Positions 1 through 10,655 of a DNA stretch of 64,000 bases are shown here, in pieces. The notes under the pieces are model-generated. The model was not told the DNA's origin. It did no database searches and worked only from the letters and a program-made list of their open reading frames with translations. The first letter of the stretch is position 1. Every line of letters starts with the position of its first letter. The DNA comes from Carnegiea gigantea. Taxonomy: Eukaryota; Streptophyta; Magnoliopsida; Caryophyllales; Cactaceae. The position numbers and the translations under genes were made by a program. Location: positions 121,001-185,000 of the forward strand of contig JAKOGI010001258.1 of assembly GCA_029747015.1 (NCBI GenBank), written 5' to 3'.

Positions 1-349
1 GCTAATCACATTATTCACATAGTAACTTCCACCAATGCTCCAGCTCAAACTTTTTTCCGTTTCATATATGAAACATCTCGTGAGCCTTCTGTACAACATC
101 TTTTATATTTGTCCCACTCTGGTTGAAACAAAGTACTTCCTACACAATAATAGTCCACTTCGATGCCAATGATGAGGCCCAGTTCTCATAGGCATTGCAA
201 GTCTTCCTCGCTCTTCATTTAACTCCGAGTATAGCATGTCTATTAAAGGCAATGACCACCTTATCCCATCATCTCCTTGTGAATTGTCCCCAGTACATAA
301 ATTCATAAAGTACTGTAAGGTACTATGATCTATTTTGTACCCACACGTA

Positions 350-1560
350 TATATAACCAACAATTATTCATAACGAAATTCCAACATATTTATTTAAACA
401 TATTAACTTAAATAAATATTCAAATTATTTCCTAACAAATTAAGCTCCTTCAAATTTTTAACAAAGTATTTTGACTATATTATCTACAAAATATGGTCTA
501 ACATATAAACATGTAATCAACAATTATTTCTTAAAGTTAAATTCTAACATGTTAATTGAGACATATTAACTTAAACAAATATTCAAACTATTTCCTAACA
601 TATTAATTTATTTGAATATGATCATAGTAATTTAATCATATTAACATCAAAATGGTCTATAAGATATAAATTTCTTAAATTTAAATTCTAACATATTTCT
701 TGAAACATATTCATGTCAAACAATTATTTATTTCCTGACATACTTATTTACACCAAATTTATCAATGTAGTTTAATCATATTATGTACAAAATGTAGTCT
801 TAACATATAAACTATTAGACTTAGGGCATGACACATTCATAAGGGTTACGAGCCCAATCTACATAATAAGTTGACAGCTTAACCATATCAAAAACTCTAG
901 TTCCTTAATTGGTCCATCTAATATAAAAGGGGGATCGGTTTAAGAGGAAAGGTACACACAAGAAACACTGAGGGTTCTCTAAAGAGAGTTTTCTGCACAA
1001 AACCCTAGGCTTTTAGATTGTGGGATCGTAAGTTTTTCCGATTAGTGAGTCCTTTCCTCGGCCAGTGATTTAAAGCCAAGGTTTAAGCGTCTTCCAATGC
1101 AAAATTAAGAAAAATATGTTTAATATATTAGTCCCTTCATAAACATATAAATGTAGTAATTTAATCATGTTAACCTAAAAATGTTGTATAACATGTAAAC
1201 ATGTAAGATCTATAACCAACAACTATTTCATGAATTTAAATTGCAACATATTCATTAAACATTCTAACTTAAATAAATATTCAAAATATTTTCTTAACAA
1301 ATGAATTTACGTCAACAGGATCACAATAGTTAATCATATTAACTAAAAATGTAGTATAAAATATATACATACACGACATGTAACCAACAATTATTTTGTA
1401 AATTTAAATTCTAGCATATTACTTGGAACATATTAACATAGACAATTATTCGGACTATAGTAATTTAATTATATTATCTTAAAACTTTCATCTACCTATA
1501 AATATGTAACCCCCAATTATAGTAGTTGAATCATATTATCTAAAATATTTAGTTCAACTA
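350..1560. repeat. Degenerate AT-rich tandem repeat (satellite-like)
   Basis: A phrase close to 'accaacaattatt', followed by 'aaattctaacatatt' and later 'tttaatcatatta', recurs near 356, 515, 670, 1211, 1382 and 1511. That gives a unit of roughly 130-170 bp. Copies are strongly diverged and A+T is very high. The array is interrupted at about 815-1,115 by sequence of different composition. No coding potential is visible. It could be an old satellite or the inside of a degenerate non-autonomous element; I saw no clear terminal repeats. Confidence 0.5.
815..1115. other. Non-repetitive insert within the AT-rich array, possibly an LTR fragment
   Basis: This block breaks the AT-rich array and has more balanced composition. 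It holds a TATA-like 'atataaaaggggg' near 920 followed by GC-richer transcribed-leader-like sequence, as LTR U3/R regions often do. I could not define TG/CA ends or a target-site duplication, so the assignment is tentative. Confidence 0.25.
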
Positions 1561-2629
1561 TTTAGTATATCATAGAAACCTGCAAACGTACATTTTTCAA
1601 ATCTAGGTTCACATGAAATACATTTAACATATGATTAAGCATAAATTAAATATTTAAAATTTTAGAATCTCTTACAAAATTCTTTAGTTCACTTCTTCCT
1701 TGATTCTTAAAATACAACTCTCAAAAATCTTCAAAAACAAAAACATAACAATAACTATTATTTCAAAAATATAATTGGATAATATAATCTAAGTAAAACA
1801 TAAACTCATCTAAAACATTAAATTAAATCATTACATTAAATTTATAAAAACTTGCATAGTAAAATATTTCACTTCACTGCTTTCTTGACCATCTGGCCCT
1901 TTGCAACCCTCACGACGTTAGATGAGAATTGAGATAAATTTTAATATGATTTTTCACCTTGAGGTATGTTTTTTATAGAGATAACTTCTCCCCAAAAAAA
2001 AAAAAAAAAGCAACAAAGTATTAAATAACCTAATTGCTTGGAACCGTGAAAACTTCTCCAAAATTGCCAGCAACACAGGTCCTCTGCAAAAAAAGACTCC
2101 TAAAATTGTCATTGCCTGAATATGTGGAAGTCTACTTCATGGTTTGCATAATATCAAAAATGCAAGAGAAGATTAGACTTAAAATTGGGCAACGCATCAT
2201 AGGAGTTTACTCATGTTATGGAAGACGGCTTTGAACTCATTCCACTTGAGCTACCTTACCATTGTACAGCCCAATTGACAGTTCACTGGTCCTCAATGAA
2301 GATTCAGCGCAACCAATGCCCAAATGCGACTGGATGAAGGCTCAAATTTCGGGTGACATAGCGCACCAACTTGCAAGATTGCAGCTGTTCAAGGACGCAT
2401 TATTCATGTCAAAATGAAGAGGCAACACGACTATTGGGACAATCTTCCCAATGATTCTAGTGGAGTTAATCTTCCGAATAATACAAATGGGAATGAGGGA
2501 CAGGTTAATACAGTTTGGTCCGGTCAATTGTACTTTAATTCACTATAACTCAAACTAAAAAGAAGGCTCAGAAGAGCAGCAAAACAGGCAATCGTTCCAC
2601 AAGTCCGATCCAGAAATCTCTAATAGAAA
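1561..2629. other. Intergenic, nothing recognised
   Basis: AT-rich sequence with a poly-A run near 1,995-2,010. The stretch 2,034-2,540 has more even base composition and short open frames on both strands, so it may be a decayed gene or element fragment. I recognise no protein motif in it. Confidence 0.4.
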
Positions 2630-2815
2630 CAACACCATGTTCCAGTATAGTTCCCAGTTTTGCAAGATACAAAGAGATCCAGATATAGTCAACTTTACCT
2701 CTACAGTTATCCCTATTCGTAAAGAAGCTGATTCTAAGCGACCCATAAAAAAATGATTTTGTGAAAATATTTTATAAGAAAGGATTCTGTAAAAACATTT
2801 TATAGAAAAAAACTA
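2630..2815 (-). mobile_element. Decayed 3'-end fragment of an RTE/SINE-type retroposon
   Basis: Read on the minus strand, this aligns by eye with the 3' end of the RTE LINE at 37,505-37,711. Shared blocks, in order, are 'ataaaatattttc', a 'gggtcg/gggtctt' step, 'agcttctttacgaatag' against 'acctctctacggatag', 'gtagaggtaa', and 'ctggatctc' followed by a diverged 'ctacactgg'-like end. Plant RTE LINEs and their partner SINEs share such 3' ends. Only about 185 bp is left, so I cannot say whether the parent was the LINE or a SINE. Confidence 0.6.
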
Positions 2816-3399
2816 AGGATAAACAAAAATATCCAATCGAAGTAATTAAAATAAAAGCAAAAGGCGAAAAATCAAAGCCTGGCTCATTCTTAAGCCCCAA
2901 CATTGAACCCTCACTAGTCACCAACCCCTATGCCTAGTGTTACATGCACAAGTCATGAGTGAAACGTTTTCAACTGAACGGAGTGGTGAGACATAAGTGA
3001 AACGTCCTAAGCACCAACTTCAGCTACCAAAACAATGTAGCAACAATAGGGAACTCAATAAATAACACCGAGATACCCTATATTTTTGGTTAAATATTTT
3101 TTTGTCCCTGACTTTTTGAAAATGACACTGGGGGTCCTAAGTTTTTGAACAAAAGACTTTTAGGTCCTTTTTTCTATTATTTTAGCCCTTGAACTTTTAG
3201 AAATTGTAAAATAGTCCTTGGAATAGGAAAAACGTGCAAATAAGCTTGTTTTGACTTATTAAACTCCTTGTAATGACTTTTCTGGTACTAGTTATCACAA
3301 TCTACTACTTATATCTTATATATTATAATTTTTGTGGTTATAGGCTCACCACGCTTAGCAAAATAATTAAAGCTTAATTAGAGAGTTTTGACCATTACA
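2816..3399. other. Intergenic, nothing recognised
   Basis: AT-rich sequence without convincing ORFs. Around 3,090-3,260 there is a phrase series ('gtccctgac', 'ggtcctaag', 'ttaggtcctt', 'agcccttgaac') of the kind common in plant non-autonomous DNA transposons. I found no matching terminal inverted repeats. Confidence 0.35.
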
Positions 3400-3635
3400 T
3401 GAACTTAGTCAGCGCTGGACTTCAGCGTTCCTCTAGCTTTCGGTTTACAGATATTGCTAATCTCAACCCCACCTTTCTTAGATCAGGCACAGCATAGATC
3501 TGTTTCGTTTCCTACCTCAGACCGTAGTCACTAATCAAGTTTTATATTTTGAAGGATAGTGAGACTTTAATCAAGAAATTATAATATTTAAGATATAAGT
3601 TTCGATTGAATAACGTTCCCTATTGGGAAACTTCT

Positions 3636-3641
3636 TTTATT
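3636..3641 (-). terminator. Polyadenylation signal AATAAA of the caulimovirid
   Basis: AATAAA on the minus strand about 160 nt downstream of the TATA box at 3,799-3,808. Caulimovirids put their poly(A) signal shortly after the cap site, so the RNA polymerase must pass it once. Spacing and order support the call. Confidence 0.45.
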
Positions 3642-3798
3642 GAAAGCTTGAAAGTGGTTATATTACAATGGAAAGTTTGAAGAAGGATTTAAGTTAAGAT
3701 CATTAGAGAAGCTTGCTCATAGAGAAATAGAGAATCACAACTTCTCTTTTGCTCAAGAATGCTCAAATAACTGTGTCCCTTCTCAGCATTCGACCTCT

Positions 3799-3808
3799 CT
3801 ATTTATAG
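3799..3808 (-). promoter_or_regulatory. TATA box of a caulimovirid (35S-type) promoter
   Basis: The minus strand reads CTATAAATAG, flanked by short symmetrical sequence, just downstream of the last viral ORF. This is where caulimovirids place the pregenomic-RNA promoter. A polyadenylation signal follows about 160 nt later, as expected for a terminally redundant RNA. Whether it is active is unknown. Confidence 0.55.
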
Positions 3809-3976
3809 AGGAGATGAGGGTACCTAGGATGTCCTAATAGTACATAAAAATTTTTCACATGGTTACAGTATACACTCTATTTTATAGATCGGATACTTAT
3901 CATAATAGTACAATAATGGGACAGCTACTTTTCAGAACTTTTAATGATGACAAGACTAGTAATCATTATTGAGATT

Positions 3977-5042
3977 CTACATATCTTTATCTCCAATTAT
4001 ATCTTCCGGACCATCATTATCTTGATAATCATCAAAATCTTCATCAATTTGCTTAAAATGCGTTGGGTCCCATTCTTTAAATAATTCAAGGAGACATTTC
4101 TTCTCTTTTTCTGATAAGAATTTTCCAGCACCACTATCAAAGAGATAATCAAAAATATCTTCTGACACTGCTCCTTCCACCTTCATGTGGTCTTTAAATT
4201 TCTTATCATAGGGGAAAGTAGTCACAATGCATTAATATTTTTCCTCGTTTGATTAATGCCCAACATTGATGATAAATATTGAAAAATCCAATGGCCCTTG
4301 ATAAAGCAGGATCAGTAACTAGATGTACCGGATTTCCATGAACCCAATTTTGTCGTTGATCATTGAGATCGTCGCAATCAATGATTTGGACAAGATAATG
4401 GGCTGGTTTGACTTTTCCATTTTCATATGCAATTAGAGCACTATAAACCTCTAAAGTTAGGCATCTGCGAACTGAAATTTTTGTTGGACCTTCAGGAGTT
4501 GTAAGAATTCAATGGATCCTTTTGAACATGCATTGCTGGAATTTAGTTAAGGTTGAGAAAAATGGGAATTTCGAATCTGGGATTTCTATGAAGTAAAGTA
4601 CAATCTCATATTTCTAGGCTTTATAGACAGGGTCATTTGAAGATAATGAATTTGCTGGTAAACAAATACCACCAACTCCAAATCTATCAGGAAAATAGAT
4701 TGTTATACTCCAAGACTCCCAAATATCATAGGAATAATGATGATAAAAGTCGATGCCGGCTGCATACCACTCATTGAACCATTTTTCTTGAACATGAAAA
4801 CTTGTTTTTTCTTGGATATCATAAGGACACTGAAGGTAACTAATTTGTAACTCTAGAAGGAAAAATCTTTGGACTATTAGGTAGGCAGTAGATAATAGAT
4901 CAAAACGTGATCCACTTTTTATATGAAATTCTAGGTTATCGATAAGGATTTTACCAGAATGTGTAACCCGTTCTAATAGGAATGATATTTCATTAAGGAT
5001 TTCCTCCTTTTCTGACAGGAGGTCGGCTTTGATGATCACCAT
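3977..5042 (-). pseudogene. Caulimovirid downstream ORF (in the position of the transactivator), decayed
   Basis: The ATG at 5,042 lies inside the last codons of the pol frame, an overlap typical of polycistronic caulimovirid RNAs. The frame is open for 142 codons to 4,614, then continues in broken pieces to the acidic C-terminus ending at 3,977. A stretch near 4,490-4,260 has a well-formed globular-protein look. Position suggests the translational transactivator or inclusion-body protein, but I recognise no diagnostic motif, so the function is inferred from gene order only. Confidence 0.5.
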
Positions 5043-7183
5043 TAGCGAGTTCTCGAGTTAGACGGTCTGCCAAAGAGTTCTTTGATCCCTGTATATGTTC
5101 AATAGAGAAGGAAAACTGGTTAAGCCATAATTACCAACGCAGGAGTCTCCCTCGAGCTTGCATATTTAATAAATTCTTTTTCATAAAATCAAATATTCCT
5201 GTGCAACCAGTTCGAATAAGAAAAGATTTTGGGGTTAAAAATATTAAGAACTTTTCAATTCTCCTTATAACTGCAATGATTTCCTTTTCCATCGTGGGAT
5301 AGTTGCATTCTGCTTTATTAAAGCTTCCACTGTAATATTTGTAAAGTTTTTCTCCTTTTTTGATTTTGAGTACCACACTCCAATATTTATTGCTGACATC
5401 TGTCTCAAGAATTAAATCATCCCTTTCATTAGGTATATTAAGAATAGGAAAATTTTTACACATCTTTTGAAGCTCTGGACAATCTTTGAATTATTGGTAT
5501 ACCATGTCCATATCACATCTTTCTTGAATTTTTGTTGTAATAGTTTTCTTAGTTTAACAAAATCTTTAATAAAGTACGAAGCATAGGTAAAGTATCCAAG
5601 AAACCTTTCTAATTGCTTCCTATCTTCAATTTTTTCAGGAAAATTTTCTTTTTTTTTTAGAGTATACTTTTGTAGGAAGATTGGTCCAGCTTTTATCTTT
5701 AGACCTAAAAATTCAATTTCTTCCTCAACATAAATGCATTTGTTCTTACCAAGTATAATGTCATGATCAGTGCATCTCTGGGTAACTGTTAAGACATCAT
5801 CTTTGTGCTGTTATTTGGTTTTAAAAAAGACAAGGATGTCATCAATGTAAACTAAATAACAATGATTGAGGACTTTAAAGATATTATCCATTCTCTTTGG
5901 AATGTTTGAGGTATATTTTTAAGATCAAATGGCATTACTATCTATTCATAATGTCCTTGTGGGGCACTAGATGCAGTTAAAAGAATGCTTTCCTCATCCG
6001 TTTTTATCTGCCAATAACCACTTTTGTAATTTATTTTCGAGAACCAAAAGGCTCCTTGAATTCTGTTAAAAAGGACAGTTTGGTTAGAAATATAGTAACC
6101 ATCAAAGACAGTGTTATCATTAAACTTTTTATAATTGATTACCATTCTAATTTTTCCTCTTTTTTCTTCAACATGATTGCTTACCATAAAAGTGGGACTA
6201 ATGTGAGGACTCTTACTGTTTCTAATCAATCCTTTATCCAGAAGTTCTTTGATTTGTTTATTAAACTCTTGGATGTCCTGGTATGTATACACCATTTGTT
6301 TAACCCGAATGATGGTGTTTTGATTTAATAGAGTGATTTTAGCAAATGTTTTGTCTCTATCCCAAAATTTTAGCGGATTGTCATAGTAGAGTTCCTTATA
6401 TAATTTTTCTTATTGTTCGTTAATCTGTTCTTTAATAGACAATTCGAGCAATGAGATTGTCAGTGCTACTTCATGTTGTGCTGGCATTACCTTCTCACTA
6501 CGCTAGCTGCTTGTAAACTCAATTTTCTGATGAGTGTAAGCCTTACTTAATTTTTCAATAGGAACTGAGTGCCCATTAACTGTAAATATTATCTGATTTA
6601 CGGTCTGTGTGCATAGAGAATATAATCACTGAAAATTATTTTCAATAATCATATCGTGCGAGGGTTGATCAGTAACCCATAGAACTGGTATAATGCATTA
6701 AACTCCTCCTAATTCTATAGATAACCCTTTTATTACCTCATTATGGCTCATAATACTATTATGAGCTATCCTTACTTGTAAAGGATTTTTAACTCTTTTT
6801 CACATAAATTCTGGAAATAATGATCTTTTTTGAAAGCATACAGAGCAACCACTATCTATGTAAGCACACAATTCGTATTTATTATATCCCTCTAAACATT
6901 CCTTAATTGGGATGTAGATACTGTTAGAATTTACATTGATAACTTCATAACATATTTTCATAGTCATGTTTTTGACTAATTCATCCTCATAGATTGATTC
7001 ATTAACAATTCTAGTTTTGTACCCAATGACCTTTCCATCTAGACTTGTTATTCGATTTATGCTGGGCCTTGTAACTTCAAAACTCATTCTATTCATTTTA
7101 CTGGTCATGCTAATTGTATCATCTTTTTTAAGCTCTTCTTTGGTTGATGAAGATCCTTCTCCCCAATCTGATTTTGTACTCAT
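5012..7183 (-). pseudogene. Caulimovirid protease-reverse transcriptase-RNase H polyprotein, decayed
   Basis: The frame starting at 7,183 carries an aspartic-protease motif 'AYIDSGCS' near 6,870-6,840. RT follows at about 6,295-5,820 with the conserved 'RMVINYKKFNDNT' block and, after a frameshift, a 'VYIDD' polymerase box near 5,850. RNase H lies at 5,463-5,012, with 'ETD' and 'MEKE' retained; the third catalytic position reads 'RTG' where 'RTD' is usual. A TAG follows 'GHYE' at about 5,940, in a place where Trp is common. A further stop lies near 5,130, then coding character continues to the terminal stop near 5,012. In live relatives this protein reverse-transcribes the pregenomic RNA. This copy cannot encode it. 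Confidence 0.85.
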
Positions 7184-7239
7184 GCTTATTAATAATTGGG
7201 GTTTAATGGTGATTTTATCCTCCTCATCAATTTTTATTA

Positions 7240-7870
7240 CATTTTTCTTATTAATTTTTGTAGGATTGGCAAGTTAGATATCAATGAACGATCGATTTTT
7301 ATATCCTGAGGGTTAGACTTGATTCTCTGAATTTTTTGCATAGGAGTACGACTTTCAAATTTTTCTGCTTCTATCATTGCCACCTTGGTCCTTCGATCTA
7401 TAGTATTATCTAATTTATAGATGATTTTTCAGAATATCCATAAAGGATATCCTCCTCTTTTCATGTCCACCCAAACTGTTTTTATCTAAGAGATAGGAAG
7501 GTTTTAGCAAATTTATCTTTTAGATTCACATAATATCCTGATTTGCAGTTGAATCCTACTGACCCATTACATAACTTGGCTTTTATTCCTGTGATGATCT
7601 AATTATTAAATTTGGTATACCTAATATCACAGAGTAAAACGTAAAGATCAATATCTTTACCATAATACTGTAATAGAGTTATTTGAATTTGGACGCTTCT
7701 GACATGAATATATACATATACTTTCTATCTTTGTTATATTTAAGGATATTCTCCCAATTAATCAGATTAACTTTACCAATATTATACTCACAATCCTTTA
7801 TCTCAAGATCTCCTTTCATCATTATTTGCTTTTTAATTGAAAAATAAATTTTTTATAGATCATATCTTTT
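7240..7870 (-). pseudogene. Probable caulimovirid movement-protein remnant
   Basis: Between the capsid and protease regions the minus strand has short frames that change register and contain several stops. One segment has a hydrophobic run ending 'LLCDIRY', followed by a Gly-Phe-Asn/Gly-Tyr-Tyr block. This is reminiscent of 30K-type movement proteins, which carry cell-to-cell transport in plant viruses. The match is by residue pattern and position only. It could be an unrelated linker or accessory ORF of the same virus. Confidence 0.35.
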
Positions 7871-7889
7871 TGGATTATAGGAAGAACCT

Positions 7890-9780
7890 AATTTCCCTTG
7901 ACTTCTTTATAATCATTATCTACAATCAATTTTTCTCCTTGAAGATCACTAAGGCTAACCGAACTACTTTCCATCATATGACTTGTTTCTTCATAATCAC
8001 TTTTTTCATATTCATTGTCCAATATAATTTCAACAATTCCTTTGTTGTTACTTAGGGTCAGGTCTAATGCCTCATCTTCACTAAGCTCAACATAATCTAA
8101 ACTTCCCAAGATTTCAATAAGTTTGTTATTCTTCCTATTTTTGCACTCATTAATATAATATCCTACTTCTCCACATGTCCAATATTTACAGTTATTTTTT
8201 CCTGCAGGGCAATAAGCAGCTTTCCTAAAAAAATTTTGTTTTTTAGGATTTGATTTGTTTTAATATTTTCTTCTATATTTTCTACCTCTCTGCTTGTGAA
8301 ATCTCTTTTTCTCATAGAATTTTCTTTTTCTTCTTTTCTTAGGTTCCTTTTCCCATTGGTGAGGTGAATCCCAACAAGTTAAGAATTGCTTCTTAACCTT
8401 CTTTTACTTTTGAAGATCAAGACATTGTTCATTGACCTATTTTTGTAAATAGGAAATTCTTGAACCAAGGGGTATCAACAATGGCTGTTTGTTCAAGCCA
8501 TGCCATGTATTTTTCATTAATTATAGAATTTATAGAATATGACAATTTGTCATTGAACATACCAAGATTTGTTTCATTATGCCCGATTTTATAATAGTAT
8601 TGACTGAATTCAGCAATATAATTTTCTAGATATCTCATATCCTATACTTCTATATTGTTAATTTTTCTTTGTCATTCTCTTACTTTTTCTTTAGAATCAA
8701 ACTTAGCTCTGATGAAGTCAGTTTTAATTTTTTTGCACAAATATATGAATATAGTAGCTGGTGTTTCCATCACTCTTAATGTATTTTTACCATCTTCACT
8801 TAATAAATCATACCACCCAACTACAGTGCCAAAGAAACTATGCTCGATGTAATTTAGGAAGTTTGCCGCAGTCCATGCAGTATTTAGATTTAAGGTACTA
8901 TTCATTTCTCTTTTTCAGTGCTCAAATATTTCTTCTCTATTACGGGCTCCATCAATATTTAAGATATATTCAATTTGGCTAATTCGGGTAAGGCCAATTT
9001 CTTCATAGATCGTGATTTTTTTTGGGATAAACCCGAAGGAAAAATTACTTGTGCGTCCTGCTGGAACGTACCTAGGTCTTAGGAAATGAGTATTTCTCCT
9101 AGATGGTTCACCAAATTCTTCAGGTTTAGGAACGACATTCTTAACTAGATTAGTTTCTATTTCATATAGGTCGATTTCCTCTCCAATCTCATTGATTTCG
9201 TTTTCAATAGTCATTTTTTCATATTTCTTATCAAGTTTTCTCCTAATTTCTTCTAATGGTAATATATTGAGATCTTCTAGTTTAATCAGATTCATCTGCT
9301 GATATATTTCTTCTTCTAATTAGATATTATTGGTCTTTTCATTATCATCAGACAAAATATCATGTTTATCACTAATTATGTCCATGATTTTGTTTAATTC
9401 ATCCGAATTTTGTTCTTTATCAAATATTTTTTGTAGCTCTTCAAGAGTATATTGTTTATACTCCATCTTCTTTTTCTTACTTTTCAGTAGATTTTTCACC
9501 AAATTGTTCTCTTACTTCTTTTTGGATTTTGATTTCTTATAGAGGAAATGGGATCTTATTTTTTGAATTTTGGAAAGGATATTTATGCTGAAAAGGAGTA
9601 CTAATACTAGAAGTAACTTTTTCCCGATGTCTAACTTTGTTAATAAGATAAAAATGGACAACTGCTAACTAATTTTTAAACCCCTTCAATTCAATCTTAA
9701 TTTTAGTTAATTCTATTTTTAATTCTATAACTATATCAGTTATATAATTTAATTGAGGTACTAACAAAGTATTACCTTAA
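7890..9780 (-). pseudogene. Caulimovirid coat-protein-like ORF, decayed
   Basis: Broken open frames run from about 9,780 down to 7,890. The N-terminal part (9,780-9,300) is charged and helical, probably a coiled coil. The middle (9,295-8,430) has the aromatic-rich character of caulimovirid capsid proteins. Near 8,180-8,160 comes a CCHC-type zinc finger typical of these capsids, in which two metal ligands appear replaced: Tyr (TAT) stands where Cys is expected and Tyr (TAT) where His is expected. Each change is a single transition. An acidic tail follows. In the intact family this protein forms the virion and binds nucleic acid. Stops occur for example near 9,600, 9,500, 9,300, 8,910 and 8,640, so no full protein can be made. 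Confidence 0.7.
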
Positions 9781-10200
9781 GGTGAGTGGACAATGTGTAA
9801 ATAATTAGAACCATTGCAAGCATGTAATGATTCAAACATTAATCGCAATTAATTAGCTTAATTGATCATTAATTAATTCAATTATCTTAATTATGTTTGC
9901 ACATGTGACTCTCATACCAATTGAAAGAGGACTTCAAATATTATTAGTGAGCAAAATATCACAAATATAAATTTAGATTTTTCGAAATTAAATTTTTAAG
10001 GATTGAGAACATATTTACAAATATGAAAAATTTATGGCATTAATGCAAACAGGGTAAATAATGAATAGGGTCCTTTCAGTTGGTTTTCTCAAAAGTCGAG
10101 ATAACCTGCAGTTATTTTTACAATGTGAGGAACCTTTTTGTTGTTTATACAGAACTTAAGGCACCTTTATGTCTTTTTTCCATAGGGTAACTCATTAGTA
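9781..10200. other. Spacer between caulimovirid and host gene 3' end
   Basis: AT-rich sequence without an ORF or recognisable repeat. The host gene's 3' UTR presumably reaches into about 10,200-10,336; no canonical AATAAA is visible there. Confidence 0.4.
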
Positions 10201-10336
10201 GTTACATAAAGGTATGTAGCAACAATAAAAGTCACATATAGCTGTCATCCTCCAAGACACACAAAAGTCTGAGCCTGCCTACTCATTCCTCCAAATATCC
10301 ACAGATATTATACTTACAAGGAAACCAAGGTCATAC

Positions 10337-10655
10337 TTAAAAATCGAAGAGTTCCCAGTCCTCATCCAAAAGCTCTTTCCGAGGTTTGGCTCCAGCTTCA
10401 CCAGCCTGCTCTTCCCCAACAGAGCTTCGAGGAGTTTGACTTCCAACTGAGGGCGTTCTGCTTGCCTTTGCAGGTAACTCAAGCAACTCCAGTTGCACAG
10501 GGCCAGGATCTGAAGCCATGCTCTTCACAGAAGAGTTAGAAGAAGCTAGAATGCTGCTCGTCTGCCTTAATAAGGGAGATTTGCCAGGGGAAGCATGCTT
10601 GTCAAAATTCTCTTTCAATGATTTCACATCCTGACAAATAACAGATATCTCTCCC
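10337..10655 (-). CDS. Coding exon 8 (C-terminus and stop)
   Basis: After acceptor 'acttttgcag' the exon completes Gln and continues [18 protein letters not shown], a Ser/Pro-rich segment, and the acidic-aromatic end DEDWELFDF with TAA at 10,337-10,339. Confidence 0.85.

Larger units (their letters stand above)
3400..9780 (-). mobile_element. Endogenous caulimovirid (integrated plant pararetrovirus), degenerate
   Basis: On the minus strand the order is coat-protein-like ORF with coiled coil and zinc finger, probable movement-protein ORF, aspartic protease-RT-RNase H ORF, then a further ORF whose ATG overlaps the end of pol. An intergenic region with a TATA box and a close AATAAA follows. This is a caulimovirid layout. 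A CP-MP-pol-downstream-ORF order resembles what I recall for cavemo- and solendoviruses better than the MP-first order of CaMV, but the genus is not settled. Stops and frameshifts interrupt every ORF. No tRNA primer-binding site was found at the 5' side, so this is a partial or rearranged copy. It lies just beyond the 3' end of the host gene, in the same orientation. Confidence 0.85.

Noticed and set aside
103..363. 86-codon minus-strand frame
   Set aside because: No recognisable motif, no start context or neighbouring exons; it may be a decayed fragment but I cannot support a gene.
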